From Olsenella sp. (lineage in GTDB: Bacteria > Actinomycetota > Coriobacteriia > Coriobacteriales > Atopobiaceae), in assembly GCA_022648325.1 (NCBI GenBank), contig JALCMG010000010.1, forward strand, positions 1 to 64,000: DNA of 64,000 nucleotides. Reading direction: 5' to 3'. Below, piece by piece: positions 38,008 through 47,831 of the stretch. Every line of letters begins with the position of its first letter. Positions within the stretch are counted from its first letter, which is position 1. Position numbers and translations under genes: made by a program. The notes beneath the pieces are model-generated. The model was not told the origin of the DNA and did no database searches. It saw only the letters and a program-made list of their open reading frames with translations.

Positions 38008-40495
38008 GGGCACGGGGAGGGCTGCGACCGTCCAGGGGGCGCACGGTACAGCCAGGCCCACGCGCGCCCACATGCCCACGCGGCCAGCCATCCCCATGAC
38101 GCTCTGGGGTCTTGCGGCGACCGTCCTGGCAGAGCGCGCCGTGCTGCGCTTTGCCTGCCCTCCCTCCTCGGGGTTTCCCCTTGTGGCCGCAGGTGCCGTG
38201 GGTGTCGCGGCGGCCACAGGTGCGTTCGCCGTTGTATTCGTGCTCCTCCCCAAGGGACGACAAGCCCGGCCTGTCCGCTCGCCCCGGGTTCCGGCGGTCC
38301 TTCTGTTTGCCCTGGTCACGGTGCTTTCCGGGGCGCTCGTGGGGTGGCTCGCGCTCGGGCGCGAGGCGGAGGCGGCGAGGCTGCTCTCGACACGTGCGGT
38401 CTCTTCGTGGGAGCTTAGGGTCGATGGGGACATGGTGAAGGGCGGGCGCGGATGGCGGGGCCGCGCGGGCGTGTTTAGAGCGGACGGCTCCAAGGTCGGG
38501 ACGGTCTGGCTCAGCTCGCCCGCCCGGCTAGAGCACGGATCGCTGGCCTCCTGCGTAGGGAGGTTCAAGGCCAACGGGGACGACGACTGGGGCACCACCT
38601 CGCGCATGCAGGGCATTGCGGGGACGGTCTCGGTTGTCCATGTGACGTCCTCGCGCGAGGTGGAGGGGCCTCTCGGCGCCGTGCTGCGCGCACGGCGGGC
38701 CGTGCTGGCGTCCTTCTCGCCATACGAGTCCGACGGCGCGGCGGTGCTGGCGGGAAGCGTCTGCGGCGATCGCTCGCCGCTACGCGCACGGGGCCTTGAC
38801 GGTGCCTTTTCGGCTTGCGGCGTCTCGCATCTTGTGGCGGTGTCGGGAAGCCACCTCGCCATCCTGGCCGGCACCCTCTCGGCGCTGCTTGGCAAGACGC
38901 GGCTGCGGCCTGCCGCCCGCGGCGCGCTCGCCCTTGGTGCCGCCGCCCTCTTTGTTGTCTTTTGCGGTGCCCCCGCGTCTGCCGTGCGTGCGGGCATCAT
39001 GAGCTGCGTCTCGTTTTGCGGGGGACTTGCAGGGAGGAGGTCGCACGCGCTCTCCTCGGCATGCGCTGCGGCGCTCGCTATGGCGCTGCTTGACCCCTAT
39101 GTCTCCGGGCAGCTGGGGTTTCTCCTCTCGGTTGCCTCGGTGGTCGGCATCTGCCTGTTTGGCGGATACGTGGGCCACGCGCTCGACGTGCTCACCAGGA
39201 CCGCGCGCCGCCACGGAAGGCGCAGGCCGCATATGGCGCGCTCGCTTGGACGCTTTAGGAAAAACTCCTGCGACGCCCTGGGCGTCTCTGTGGTGGCACA
39301 GGTCTTCACGCTGCCTCTGACCTGCCCCACATTTGGTGAGGTGTCGCTCATAGCGCCGCTTGCGAACCTCGTGCTGACACCTCTTTTTGTGGCGCTCGTG
39401 TCCCTGGGGCTGGGTGCCGCCGCCCTCACGCCCCTGCCCGCCCTGCAGGCCCCCGTACTTGCTGCGGCACGGGGTGCCTCCCAGGTGTTCTGCGCGATGC
39501 TCTCCGCCCTTTCGAGGCTTCCCTTCGCCTGCCTTGCCGTGGACGCGAGCGGGGCGGTCCTCTTTGTTGTGCTCTTCGCGGCGTGCGCGGCCATCTACGT
39601 GGCATGGCCCGCCCCCAGGCGACGCCACCTTGCCCTTGCCTCGCTGGCCCTTGCGACCTGCTTTGCTGCCACCCTGTTCTGCCTGCGGTTTTTCCAACCG
39701 CCGCGGATCTGCGTCCTGGACGTGGGACAAGGCGACGCCATCCTCGTGACCGATGGCGCGGCCGCCGTGCTTGTGGATGCGGGGCCGGACGGCACGGTCT
39801 CGCGGGCCTTGGCACGGCAGGGCATTATCCACCTGGATGCCATCGTGCTAACGCACCTCCACGACGACCACGTGCACGGCGTCGACGACCTTGTGGGGCA
39901 CCTGGCTTGCGAACACGTCCTTGTGGCCCAAGGCGTTGCGGACAACATCTCAGACGGGCTCTCAAAGAGCACTCAGCAGCTCACGGGCCACGAGGCGGAG
40001 GAGATTTCATACGGAGACACCATCGTTGCCGGCTCGTTTTCACTTCGCGTCATCTCGCCGGTCGAGGAGGTTGCCGGCGACAAGAACGAGGACTCCGTCA
40101 TGCTCGCCCTCTCATATGAGCATGCCGGCCGCAGCCTCACGGGGCTTCTCACGGGCGACGCCGAGAGGGACGAGACCGGCGCCTGCCTTGCCCGCAGTGA
40201 CGTGGGCGATATCGACGTCCTTAAGGTGGGGCACCACGGCTCCGAGGTCTCCGTAACGGATGGGCAGGCGGCCCTGCTTGACCCTGAGGTCTCCGTTGCG
40301 AGCGCCGGTGAGAACAACAGGTACGGCCACCCGCGCAAGGAGTGCGTCGACGCCCTCGAGGGTGTGGGTTCGGTCTTCCTCTGCACCAAGGACGTCGGTA
40401 CCGTCACGGTCCGGCCCGGTGCCACAGGGCCTGTTGTACAGACGGAGCGCGCGGTGACGGAGGCGCCGAGTGGCCCGTGGGAGCGCGGGCTGTGA
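38000..40495 (+). CDS. comEC: Competence protein ComEC (DNA uptake channel/nuclease)
   Basis: ComEC (831 aa) conducts transforming DNA into the cell. N-terminal helices and a short exposed domain precede the Competence membrane domain (HLVAVSGSHLAILAGTLSALL, ASAVRAGIMSCVSF, GFLLSVASVVGICLFGG, PLANLVLTPLFVALV). The C-terminal metallo-beta-lactamase domain has CVLDVGQGDAILV, LVDAGPDG, LTHLHDDHVHG, LTGDAE and KVGHHGSEVS. The metal ligands of the HxHxDH motif are intact, so nuclease activity is plausible. The GTG at 38000 overlaps comEA. Confidence 0.93.
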   Translation: MSEGTGRAATVQGAHGTARPTRAHMPTRPAIPMTLWGLAATVLAERAVLRFACPPSSGFPLVAAGAVGVAAATGAFAVVFVLLPKGRQARPVRSPRVPAVLLFALVTVLSGALVGWLALGREAEAARLLSTRAVSSWELRVDGDMVKGGRGWRGRAGVFRADGSKVGTVWLSSPARLEHGSLASCVGRFKANGDDDWGTTSRMQGIAGTVSVVHVTSSREVEGPLGAVLRARRAVLASFSPYESDGAAVLAGSVCGDRSPLRARGLDGAFSACGVSHLVAVSGSHLAILAGTLSALLGKTRLRPAARGALALGAAALFVVFCGAPASAVRAGIMSCVSFCGGLAGRRSHALSSACAAALAMALLDPYVSGQLGFLLSVASVVGICLFGGYVGHALDVLTRTARRHGRRRPHMARSLGRFRKNSCDALGVSVVAQVFTLPLTCPTFGEVSLIAPLANLVLTPLFVALVSLGLGAAALTPLPALQAPVLAAARGASQVFCAMLSALSRLPFACLAVDASGAVLFVVLFAACAAIYVAWPAPRRRHLALASLALATCFAATLFCLRFFQPPRICVLDVGQGDAILVTDGAAAVLVDAGPDGTVSRALARQGIIHLDAIVLTHLHDDHVHGVDDLVGHLACEHVLVAQGVADNISDGLSKSTQQLTGHEAEEISYGDTIVAGSFSLRVISPVEEVAGDKNEDSVMLALSYEHAGRSLTGLLTGDAERDETGACLARSDVGDIDVLKVGHHGSEVSVTDGQAALLDPEVSVASAGENNRYGHPRKECVDALEGVGSVFLCTKDVGTVTVRPGATGPVVQTERAVTEAPSGPWERGL

Positions 40496-40546
40496 CGACG
40501 ACCGGTTTGTGGCAGAGTAGGGGGGTCGACGCAATGGAGGGAACGC

Positions 40547-41542
40547 ATGGCAAAGAAGGCAAGACTGCTGCCAGCATATCTGGTGGTGGGCGCGGATGAG
40601 CTCAAGCGCAAGAGCGCGATAGCGCGTCTCAAAGGCTACCTGGACGAAGGGCTGGCGGCATTCAACCTGGACGAGATCTCGCCGACGGCAGACACGGATC
40701 CCGTGGCCATCATCTCGTCTCTCAATACCATGCCCGTGGGCGACTCTCCGCGCATCGTGATTATAGAGCCTGCCGATAAGCTTCCCAAGCCCGTCTCGGA
40801 GGCCATCGTGGGCTATCTGAAGGACCCAAACCCCGCTTGCACGCTGCTTCTCTCGGCGACCACGCTGGCAAAGTCGACGCGCCTTTACAAGGCGGTCGCA
40901 AAGGTGGGCCCCAAGGCGGTCATTGACTGCACACCTGCCACGAGAAGGGACCTGCCCTCCTATGTGCAGAAGCTCGCGCGCTCGCATGGCCTTTCTATGG
41001 ACCAGGACGCCGCCCGTGCGCTCGTGGACCGCGTGGGGGAGTCGACCACCATGCTCGACACGCAGCTGCGTACGCTCTCGGCGCTCAAGGGTGGGCAGGG
41101 GCAGGTGACGCTTGCGGACGTCGAGGCGGACGTCGCGCGCGTCGCCGAGGTCAAGCCCTGGGAGTTCCTGGACCGCCTGAGCGAGCGCGACGTCCAACGC
41201 TCGTTGGAGCTCTACGCGCTGCTCAGGGGATCTTCGCAGGTGGGGCTTCTCACCCTGGCGACCATCCGCATCAGGGAGCTCATCTGCGCGCGGGCGCTTG
41301 ACGCACGGGGCGAGGGTGGCGGCGTCGCTCAGGCGCTCGGCAAGCAAGGCTGGCAGGTGAGAAACCACGTCCGCTGGGCCCGTGGCTTCGCCCCGGGCGA
41401 GCTGGAACGCGACCTTGCGGCCTGCGCTTCCTGCGAGCGAGCCCTCAAGGGTTCTGCGTCGGCTGACTCGGACTCGGCGTTCCTCTCGCTCATCGCGACC
41501 ATCTGCGGAGGCAACAGGCAGCCGTCGCGAAAGGGGGCCTAA
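40547..41542 (+). CDS. holA: DNA polymerase III delta subunit HolA
   Basis: The delta subunit (331 aa) opens the sliding clamp in the clamp-loader complex. It shows YLVVGADELKRKSAIARLK near the start, RIVIIEPADKL, the LLLSATTLAKSTRLYK segment, and the C-terminal collar domain around LSERDVQRSLELYALLR, LTLATIRIRELI and NHVRWARGF. As in other delta subunits, no functional Walker A motif is seen. The order comEA-comEC-holA with a converging rpsT is common in Gram-positive genomes. The ATG follows GGAGGGAACGC. Confidence 0.92.
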   Translation: MAKKARLLPAYLVVGADELKRKSAIARLKGYLDEGLAAFNLDEISPTADTDPVAIISSLNTMPVGDSPRIVIIEPADKLPKPVSEAIVGYLKDPNPACTLLLSATTLAKSTRLYKAVAKVGPKAVIDCTPATRRDLPSYVQKLARSHGLSMDQDAARALVDRVGESTTMLDTQLRTLSALKGGQGQVTLADVEADVARVAEVKPWEFLDRLSERDVQRSLELYALLRGSSQVGLLTLATIRIRELICARALDARGEGGGVAQALGKQGWQVRNHVRWARGFAPGELERDLAACASCERALKGSASADSDSAFLSLIATICGGNRQPSRKGA

Positions 41543-41669
41543 CGGTCCCGGCCGCGCTAGGCCTGCGCCATGGAGCCCGCGGCCCCGGCGCCTTTGGAGT
41601 CCGGACCCGGTACCCCCGACGGCGTCCACCTGTGTCCCGGCGCCCCAAGCCTCCCTCGCCCATAGAAAA

Positions 41670-41694
41670 GGAGCCCGGCACGCGGCCGGGCTCC
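41670..41694 (-). terminator. Terminator of rpsT (may serve holA too)
   Basis: Read on the minus strand, GGAGCCCGGC-CGCGT-GCCGGGCTCC forms a perfect 10-bp stem followed by TTTTC. On the plus strand a shorter run follows (CAAAAG), so activity in that direction would be weaker. It lies between the converging holA and rpsT. Confidence 0.88.
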
Positions 41695-41724
41695 CAAAAG
41701 GCAAGCCATCGCAGGGAAGCGACA

Positions 41725-41988
41725 CTACTTCATAGAGTTGACGAGCTTCTGGACGCCAGACTTGCGGCCGGCGGCCTGGTTCTTGTGGATGATGCCCTTG
41801 GCGGCAGCCCTGTCGAGCTTGCGGCATGCGGCGTTGGCGGCAGCCTGGGCGGCGTCGACGTCGCCGGCCTCGACGGCGGCGTGAACCTTCTTAACGTAGG
41901 TCTTCAGCTCGGAGCGTACAGCCCTGTTGCGCATGCGGGCCTTCTCGGCGGTGATGATGCGCTTCTTCTGAGACTTGATGTTTGCCAC
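41725..41988 (-). CDS. rpsT: Ribosomal protein bS20
   Basis: The 87-residue protein binds 16S rRNA. It starts at a GTG (41988) read as ANIKSQKKRIITAEKARMRN, continues with SELKTYVKKVHAAVEAGD, and ends AKGIIHKNQAAGRKSGVQKLVN, all typical of bS20. The GAAAGGAT site lies nine bases ahead. The frame is open upstream, but only the GTG gives a family-length product. It is a monocistronic minus-strand gene ending at a strong terminator. Confidence 0.95.
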   Translation of the reverse strand: MANIKSQKKRIITAEKARMRNRAVRSELKTYVKKVHAAVEAGDVDAAQAAANAACRKLDRAAAKGIIHKNQAAGRKSGVQKLVNSMK

Positions 41989-42216
41989 GGTGCGGATCCT
42001 TTCAAATGCTTGTCCCTGAGGCCTCTTGGAGCTTGTAGGTGGGAAGTGGGGTTCCGCACCCAGACACGGCGAGGTCAACCAGAGCAGTATAGCAGAGCAA
42101 ACGCCTGTGGAACCCTCTATTTGCGCCGATGTACCCGCTTCGATTTTTCATCGAGCAAATTACACATGTTCTGGCGAGGGGGAACGGGCCTTCTTGAGGA
42201 CCAGACGCATGGGGGA

Positions 42217-42342
42217 CTACTGGTGATCTCTTCTCAGCAGCCATACGATTGCTATGACAGCAACGACAATGCATATGATGATCGGCGCATGTGCTACAAC
42301 ATAAGTGACGATAAGCTCTGGAAGCCCAAGCCCATAGGTCAT
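42217..42342 (-). CDS. Small single-helix membrane peptide, 41 aa
   Basis: An ATG at 42342 with GGAGGCGAGG just upstream opens a 41-residue frame. A central helix (APIIICIVVAVIAIVWLL) is preceded by MTYGLGLPELIVTYVVAH and followed by a basic RRDHQ tail, the usual positive-inside arrangement. I do not know the family. Its start overlaps the stop of a nine-codon leader (TGA inside CCATGA). It lies between rpsT and a luxR-type gene on the same strand; no terminator is evident on either side. It could be a regulatory membrane peptide or a toxin-like peptide; the sequence does not decide. Confidence 0.55.
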   Translation of the reverse strand: MTYGLGLPELIVTYVVAHAPIIICIVVAVIAIVWLLRRDHQ

Positions 42343-42368
42343 GGTCCCTCGCCTCCAATCTCTAGCAT
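42339..42368 (-). CDS. Nine-residue leader peptide coupled to the small membrane peptide
   Basis: ATG at 42368 behind GAGGAGG opens MLEIGGEGP and stops at a TGA overlapping the next ATG. Its codons for IGGEGP include the Shine-Dalgarno of the downstream peptide (GGAGGCGAGG). Translation of the leader would therefore cover or expose that site, a layout for translational coupling. Inferred from sequence only. Confidence 0.4.
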   Translation of the reverse strand: MLEIGGEGP

Positions 42369-42511
42369 GATTTTGCCTCCTCACAGTCGCCATTGCAGCA
42401 AGGCAATGCGTTGTGGGTCCAAGATACTGGGTTGGCCTGTGGCAAATCTGTCATTAGCGAAAGATGCTACATAGATTGACCCGCAGGTGGGGCATTTGAT
42501 TGGGTGAGCGG

Positions 42512-43243
42512 CTATGTCGCTACCACCAAAACCACGCTTGCCTTCCAGTCGCCCTCCAAGTTATAGCCGGAAGTGCAGCCCTCTCCCCAGGAGAAGATGG
42601 AGATACCCGTTCCAAGTGCCTCCGCGCTTTTCACCTCCTTGAGCTCCAGGACCTTGCCCGAAGGTAGCTCGGATGCCTGCGATTCAAATAGGGGGCAGAA
42701 GCCGGACTGAGCGACCTCAGAGGCTGCTGCGTCCGCGCGCATGCCAATCACATTCGGGAGTTCGCCATAGTCTGTGGAGATGATTCCAGAGGGGGAACCT
42801 AGGTAGCCTTTCTCCTCGTAATAATGTAGTGAAAATAGCCGTTGCGTGACAAATGCAGCTATTAAGCATGCGATCGCTATGAGGACAATCCTTTTTGTTG
42901 CGTTTGCGCGCTTCTCGCCGCAAGGGATTACTGCACTTGGGCGATCAGGCGTTGGTGCGTTGTTGGCAGCATTTGCCGCATCGGCATTCCGCGCGGCCGA
43001 GGCAGCCTCGGCCCTCGCCTGAGGAATACTCAAGAATTCTGACCGCGTGGAGACACCAAGTTTCTTGTATCCGCGCTGTCGGTAGGTGCCAACGGTCGAG
43101 GGGGTCACCCCCATGAGCTGCCCCGCCTCCTCAGCAGTCAATCCTTGGGCAACTGTACGTAAAGCTTCTGCCTCACGCTCGGATAGACCTGCCTCAGACA
43201 ACAGCCGCTCGAAGTCAGGAGTGCACTTCTCACTTGCATCCAA
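42512..43243 (-). CDS. Membrane-anchored LuxR-type regulator with extracellular PASTA-like domain
   Basis: The 243-residue protein has a LuxR helix-turn-helix at about 18-70 ([38 protein letters not shown]) and an Ala/Asn-rich linker. One membrane helix follows at 118-136 ([15 protein letters not shown]). The C-terminal region at 161-218 opens with [22 protein letters not shown], the pattern of a PASTA domain. DNA binding inside and a wall- or muropeptide-sensing fold outside on one chain suggests a one-component surface sensor. The start is a TTG behind GGGAGG. It diverges from lepA. Confidence 0.8.
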   Translation of the reverse strand: MDASEKCTPDFERLLSEAGLSEREAEALRTVAQGLTAEEAGQLMGVTPSTVGTYRQRGYKKLGVSTRSEFLSIPQARAEAASAARNADAANAANNAPTPDRPSAVIPCGEKRANATKRIVLIAIACLIAAFVTQRLFSLHYYEEKGYLGSPSGIISTDYGELPNVIGMRADAAASEVAQSGFCPLFESQASELPSGKVLELKEVKSAEALGTGISIFSWGEGCTSGYNLEGDWKASVVLVVAT

Positions 43244-43333
43244 AGTTGCCTCCCTCTCATACCGCGGGATTTAGCTTTCATGATACGCGTCGACGCAGGC
43301 AAGACGCGCGGCCCATGCGCTATGATGTCTCGC

Positions 43334-45145
43334 ATGAAGACAAAAGACACCTCACACATCCGCAACTTCTCGATTGTTGCGCACATAGACCACGGCAAGT
43401 CGACCATCTCGGACCGCATCCTGGAGCTCACCCACGCGGTGGACGAGCGCGACATGGCCGACCAGCTCCTCGACACCATGGACATCGAGCGTGAGCGCGG
43501 CATCACCATCAAGTCGAACGCCGTGCGCGTGGTCTACGATGCCGACGACGGGGAGTCCTATCAGTTCAACCTCATCGACACCCCGGGTCACGTGGACTTC
43601 ACGTACGAGGTCTCGCGTTCGCTTGCCGCCTGCGAGGGCGCGGTTCTCGTGGTGGACGCAACCCAGGGCGTGGAGGCGCAGACGGTCTCCAACGCCACGC
43701 TGGCCATGAACGCCAACCTGGACATCGTTCCCGCTATCAACAAGATCGACCTTCCCTCGGCGCATCCCGAGGAGGTCAAGAAGGAGGTCGAGGAGGACCT
43801 CGCCATCCCCGCCGACGACGCGGTGCTTGTCTCGGGCAAGACCGGCGAGGGCATCCACGACCTTCTCGAGGCCATCGTCTATCTTGTCTCGCCGCCAAAG
43901 GGGGACGCCAACGCACCGCTCAAGGCGCTCATCCTGGACTCCTACTTCGACGAGTACCGCGGCGTAGTAGCCACCGTGCGCGTCTTTGACGGCTCCATCA
44001 AGAAGGGCGACCACCTGCGCATGATGGCGCTCGGGGACACCTTCCTCTGCGACGGCGTGGGCTGCAAGCGCCCGCTCGAGACCCCGCTGGACGAGCTTGG
44101 CGTGGGCGAGGTTGGCTACGTGGTGACGGGTCTCAAGGATCCGGCGCTTGTGAAGACCGGCGACACCATCACCTACGAGGACCGTCCCTGCGCGGAGGCC
44201 TGCCCCGGCTACCACGAGGCAAAGCCCATGGTCTTCACGGGGCTTTTCCCCATCGACAACAAGCAGTACGAGAACCTGCGCGACGCACTCGAGAGGCTCA
44301 AGGTGAACGACCCCTCGCTTATCTGGACGCCAGAGACGAGCGTTGCCCTGGGCTTTGGCTTCCGCGTGGGGTTCCTCGGCCTTCTCCACATGGAGGTCGT
44401 GAAGGAGCGCCTGGAGCGCGAGTTTGGGCTCGACCTTATTGCCACGTCCCCTTCGGTGGATTATCACGTCTACAAGACCGACGGCGAGATGGTTGACATA
44501 ACGAGCCCGCAGGACCTGCCGGACGTTACCCGTATCGACTATATTGAGGAGCCCTACCTCAAGGCCAAGGCCATCGTGCCGCCGGACTTCATGGGCACCG
44601 TGATACAGCTGGTGGTCGACCATCGCGGCGAGACGAGCGACATGGTCTACCTCTCGGAGAAGTCCGTCGAGATTCACTTCGACATCCCGCTGGCCGAGCT
44701 CATCCTCGATTTCTTCGATCAGCTGAAGAGCCGTACAAAGGGCTACGCCTCGCTCGACTACGAGATCGGTGACTACCGCACGAGCGACCTCGTGAAGCTC
44801 GACATACTGCTTGCAGGCGAGGAGGTCGACGCCCTCTCGTTCATCGTCCCGAGGGACCGCGCCTATGACATGGCTAGAAGCCTCTGCGACAAGCTGAAGG
44901 AGATCATCCCGCGCCAGCAGTTCGAGGTGCCCATCCAAGGGGCCATCGGCAACAAGATCATCGCGCGCTCCACGGTGAAGGCAGTGCGCAAGGACGTCCT
45001 AGCCAAGTGCTATGGCGGCGACATCTCGCGCAAGCGCAAGCTCCTCGAGAAGCAGAAGGAGGGCAAGAAGCGCATGAAGTCCATCGGCTCCGTCGAGGTG
45101 CCGCAGGAGGCCTTCCTCGCCGTCCTCAAGGTGGATGACGAATGA
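43334..45145 (+). CDS. lepA: Elongation factor 4 (LepA)
   Basis: LepA (603 aa) is a ribosome-bound GTPase that acts on stalled or mispositioned ribosomes. The G-domain shows [41 protein letters not shown] and NKIDLPSA. The LepA-specific C-terminal domain is present ([55 protein letters not shown]). ATGs at 43322, 43325 and 43334 are in frame and none has a ribosome site. A TATGAT at 43321-43326 eight bases before the last ATG allows a leaderless start. It overlaps dus by four bases. Confidence 0.95.
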   Translation: MKTKDTSHIRNFSIVAHIDHGKSTISDRILELTHAVDERDMADQLLDTMDIERERGITIKSNAVRVVYDADDGESYQFNLIDTPGHVDFTYEVSRSLAACEGAVLVVDATQGVEAQTVSNATLAMNANLDIVPAINKIDLPSAHPEEVKKEVEEDLAIPADDAVLVSGKTGEGIHDLLEAIVYLVSPPKGDANAPLKALILDSYFDEYRGVVATVRVFDGSIKKGDHLRMMALGDTFLCDGVGCKRPLETPLDELGVGEVGYVVTGLKDPALVKTGDTITYEDRPCAEACPGYHEAKPMVFTGLFPIDNKQYENLRDALERLKVNDPSLIWTPETSVALGFGFRVGFLGLLHMEVVKERLEREFGLDLIATSPSVDYHVYKTDGEMVDITSPQDLPDVTRIDYIEEPYLKAKAIVPPDFMGTVIQLVVDHRGETSDMVYLSEKSVEIHFDIPLAELILDFFDQLKSRTKGYASLDYEIGDYRTSDLVKLDILLAGEEVDALSFIVPRDRAYDMARSLCDKLKEIIPRQQFEVPIQGAIGNKIIARSTVKAVRKDVLAKCYGGDISRKRKLLEKQKEGKKRMKSIGSVEVPQEAFLAVLKVDDE

Positions 45146-46206
45146 CACCAGCCCAAGTTCTTGCCGAATGGGGGCCACGAGCGGGACTTCTTGGCAAACC
45201 AACGCCCCTACCTGCGAAGATAGATAGAATAGACCTAAAGTCGAGGTTTAAGGTTAACCCGTTCCTCATGGCCCCGATGGCCGGCGTATCGGATGCGGCC
45301 TATCGCACCATGGCACGTGCCGGTGGGGCCGGGCTTGCCTACTCCGAGATGGTCTCCTGCGCCGGCCTGCACTACGGTGGCGAGAAGACCTGGGAGCTGG
45401 TGGAGCCGGCGGAGAACGAGCCGGATATCGCCGTGCAGCTGTTTGGATCAAAGCCGGAGCTCTTCCGCGAGGCGGCTGCGAGCGTATCCGAGCGCCTGGG
45501 AGAGCGCCTGGCCCTCATCGACATCAACATGGCCTGTCCCGTCCCCAAGGTGACCAAGAAAGGCGAGGGCTCGGCCCTGCTCGATAGCCCAAAGCTGGCT
45601 GCCGGGCTTGTTCGCGCGTGCATCGATGGCGTTGGGTCGCATGTCCCGGTGACCGTGAAGGTTCGCCGCGGCAGGCGCATGGGGGAGGAAGTGGCACCTG
45701 AGTTCGCCCGGGTGATGGAGGACGCTGGCGCATCCGCCATTGCGGTGCACGGGCGCTTTGCCAACCAGCTCTACCACGGCGAAGCCGACTGGGGCTGCGT
45801 GAGCCGAGTGGCGCAGGCCGTGTGCGTGCCCGTCATAGGTTCTGGTGACGTCTCGAGTTCCCAGGCCGCGGCGCGCATGCTCTCCGAGACTGGCGCCGCC
45901 GCCGTGATGGTTGCCCGCGGGAGCTACGGTAACCCTTGGGTCTTTCGAGACGCTGCGGCCATTCTCGCAGGGACCTCCCCATCCCCACGCACGCCTCGCG
46001 AGAAGATTGCGGCATTCCGCTGCCACGTAAGGCTTCTCGATGCCACGGGTGCAAATCTCAAGAGGGCGCGGAGCCTTGCTGGCTGGTACCTGCGCGGCAT
46101 GCCAGAGGCTGCCAGGCTTCGCGGGATGGTCGTGACGTGCCAGACCCTCGATGACTACCTCGCCGTGGCGGACGCTGCCGAACGGGCGCTTGACGATGTC
46201 GGGTAG
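45142..46206 (+). CDS. tRNA-dihydrouridine synthase (DusB-like)
   Basis: This FMN enzyme (354 aa) reduces uridines in tRNA. It has [36 protein letters not shown], the catalytic Cys in [54 protein letters not shown] and [12 protein letters not shown], and a C-terminal helical RNA-binding domain. About 35 extra residues precede the barrel. ATGA overlap with lepA and 11-base overlap with hemW place it in a lepA-dus-hemW operon. Confidence 0.93.
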   Translation: MTPAQVLAEWGPRAGLLGKPTPLPAKIDRIDLKSRFKVNPFLMAPMAGVSDAAYRTMARAGGAGLAYSEMVSCAGLHYGGEKTWELVEPAENEPDIAVQLFGSKPELFREAAASVSERLGERLALIDINMACPVPKVTKKGEGSALLDSPKLAAGLVRACIDGVGSHVPVTVKVRRGRRMGEEVAPEFARVMEDAGASAIAVHGRFANQLYHGEADWGCVSRVAQAVCVPVIGSGDVSSSQAAARMLSETGAAAVMVARGSYGNPWVFRDAAAILAGTSPSPRTPREKIAAFRCHVRLLDATGANLKRARSLAGWYLRGMPEAARLRGMVVTCQTLDDYLAVADAAERALDDVG

Positions 46207-47476
46207 CGCTACGGGCGCCGCTGGCACCAGTTGGACTCGCCGTCTTCATGCGGGCGGTGCCCACGCCATCTACTTGCATATCCCCTTCTGTGCCAGGAAG
46301 TGTGCGTACTGCGACTTTGCCTCGTGGGCAACGCCGAGTGGTGGCGCGATTCCCCAGCGCTATGCAAGGGCGATTGGGGAGCAGGTCAAGGAGGCTGCGA
46401 GCTTCGGCCTACTCGACGAATGCGAGACGGCTTACATAGGCGGGGGGACCCCGACTCTTCTAGGGGAGGGGCTGGGAGATCTCATTCGCGTTGTCACTGG
46501 CAAAGTGCCGGGACTTAAGGAACTAACCTGCGAGGCAAACCCGGACTCGCTATCGGATGCGGTCCTGGCCGACGTTGCAGCCGCCGGCTGCACGAGGCTC
46601 TCCATCGGCGTCCAGAGCCTGCGCGACGCCGAACTCGCTCAGCTGGGCAGGATTCATGACGCGAGCTTGGCGCGAGATCGGGTTCGCGCGGCTGTTGCAA
46701 GCGGGCTGGATGTCTCCTGCGACCTCATGTGCGCCATTCCCCTCCAGACGTCGGATACCTGGGAAGCCACGCTTGGGGAGGCGGTCTCTCTCGGTGTTGG
46801 GCACGTGAGCGTGTATCCCCTCCAAATCGAGGAGGGGACTGCGCTTGAGAAGAGGGTGGGGGATGAACAGCCACCGTGGAACTCGCCAGATATCCAGGCC
46901 GAGAGAATGAAGCAGGCTCAAGCGCAACTTGATGGTTATGGTTTTCACAGGTACGAAGTTGCGAGCTATGCTCGTTCGCCTGAGGAGGAATGCGGCCACA
47001 ATAAGGTCTACTGGGCTGGAAGATCGTATCTCGGGCTGGGTACCGGAGCTGCATCGATGCTTACAGCCGAGGGTTACCAGAGGATTCTCGAAGTCTGTCC
47101 TCAGCTTGGACCTCTACCTAAGGGTGTGTCTCGAGTAAGACTCAAGGTCCTCTCTGAAGGAGAGGCGATCGCAGATGGTGCACGGCTCTCGTCCCTCTCG
47201 TTTGAGGAGGAGTTTCTCACCGAGCGCCAGGCGGCTGCCGAGGACCTCATGCTTGGCGCGCGTCTTGCCTGCGGGTTGGATTTCGGCCTTGTTTCCTATG
47301 CCCGAGCCATTCTCGGTAAGGCGTTTGACCAGACCTTAGAGCGTCTGAGAGGGGAGGGCTACCTCGATGGCTCCCTTGCCCCTACCGAGAAGGGCTGGCT
47401 TTTGGGCAACGAGCTCTACGGCGAGCTCTGGAACCTTGCGGGAGACACGGAGACGCTTGTGAGGCGAAGCGGGTAG
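46196..47476 (+). CDS. hemW: Radical SAM heme chaperone HemW
   Basis: The 426-residue protein is the HemN-like radical SAM protein HemW, now regarded as a heme-insertion chaperone rather than a coproporphyrinogen oxidase. It shows IYLHIPFCARKCAYCDF with the CxxxCxxC cluster, AYIGGGTPTLL, the CEANPDSL segment, RLSIGVQSLRDAEL, VSYPLQIEEG-like VSVYPLQIEEGTALE and FHRYEVASYARS. The ATG at 46196 lies inside the end of dus. Its usual position next to lepA supports the name. Confidence 0.93.
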   Translation: MSGSATGAAGTSWTRRLHAGGAHAIYLHIPFCARKCAYCDFASWATPSGGAIPQRYARAIGEQVKEAASFGLLDECETAYIGGGTPTLLGEGLGDLIRVVTGKVPGLKELTCEANPDSLSDAVLADVAAAGCTRLSIGVQSLRDAELAQLGRIHDASLARDRVRAAVASGLDVSCDLMCAIPLQTSDTWEATLGEAVSLGVGHVSVYPLQIEEGTALEKRVGDEQPPWNSPDIQAERMKQAQAQLDGYGFHRYEVASYARSPEEECGHNKVYWAGRSYLGLGTGAASMLTAEGYQRILEVCPQLGPLPKGVSRVRLKVLSEGEAIADGARLSSLSFEEEFLTERQAAAEDLMLGARLACGLDFGLVSYARAILGKAFDQTLERLRGEGYLDGSLAPTEKGWLLGNELYGELWNLAGDTETLVRRSG

Positions 47477-47531
47477 GCTGGTGCGCGGGTCCGTTGCGTG
47501 ACGCGTGGTGGATGCTAATCGGCCTAAATTC

Positions 47532-47597
47532 GTACAATTTCATTTAAAATTGGCACGAATATCCTGTTAGTGGCAGTTTTTTGTCATCAAATTGTAC
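47532..47597. repeat. A+T-rich palindrome, doubtful copy D of the dispersed element
   Basis: GTACAATTT (47532-47540) and AAATTGTAC (47589-47597) are perfect 9-base inverted arms, and the interior includes TTTTTTGTCATC. The arms resemble those of copy C (GTACAATTC), while the interior only loosely resembles the shared core. The surrounding 355 bases between hemW and the deaminase gene hold no supported gene. Confidence 0.45.
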
Positions 47598-47831
47598 ATA
47601 TTATGCCCTGATTTGGTTCTGAGGTTCCGCCGGGCAGCATCGTCACGTTGCCCTCGACCGGCGCGCGGTCGGGTCTCCCCCCAACGCCCCCTACGTTTCC
47701 TGTGTCACGTCCCTGGCCAATCGGGAAACATCTTGATTTGCCGGCGTCAGCACGGCATGCTAGGGCCAACTGCGCATCTGAGCCTCCTCCCGGTGGAGGA
47801 AGCCGGGTAAGTCAAGCGGGAAAGGGAAGAC

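Noticed and set aside
42002..42358. 118-codon minus-strand frame upstream of rpsT
   Set aside because: Cys/His/Arg-rich and overlapping the better-supported 41-residue membrane peptide in another frame.
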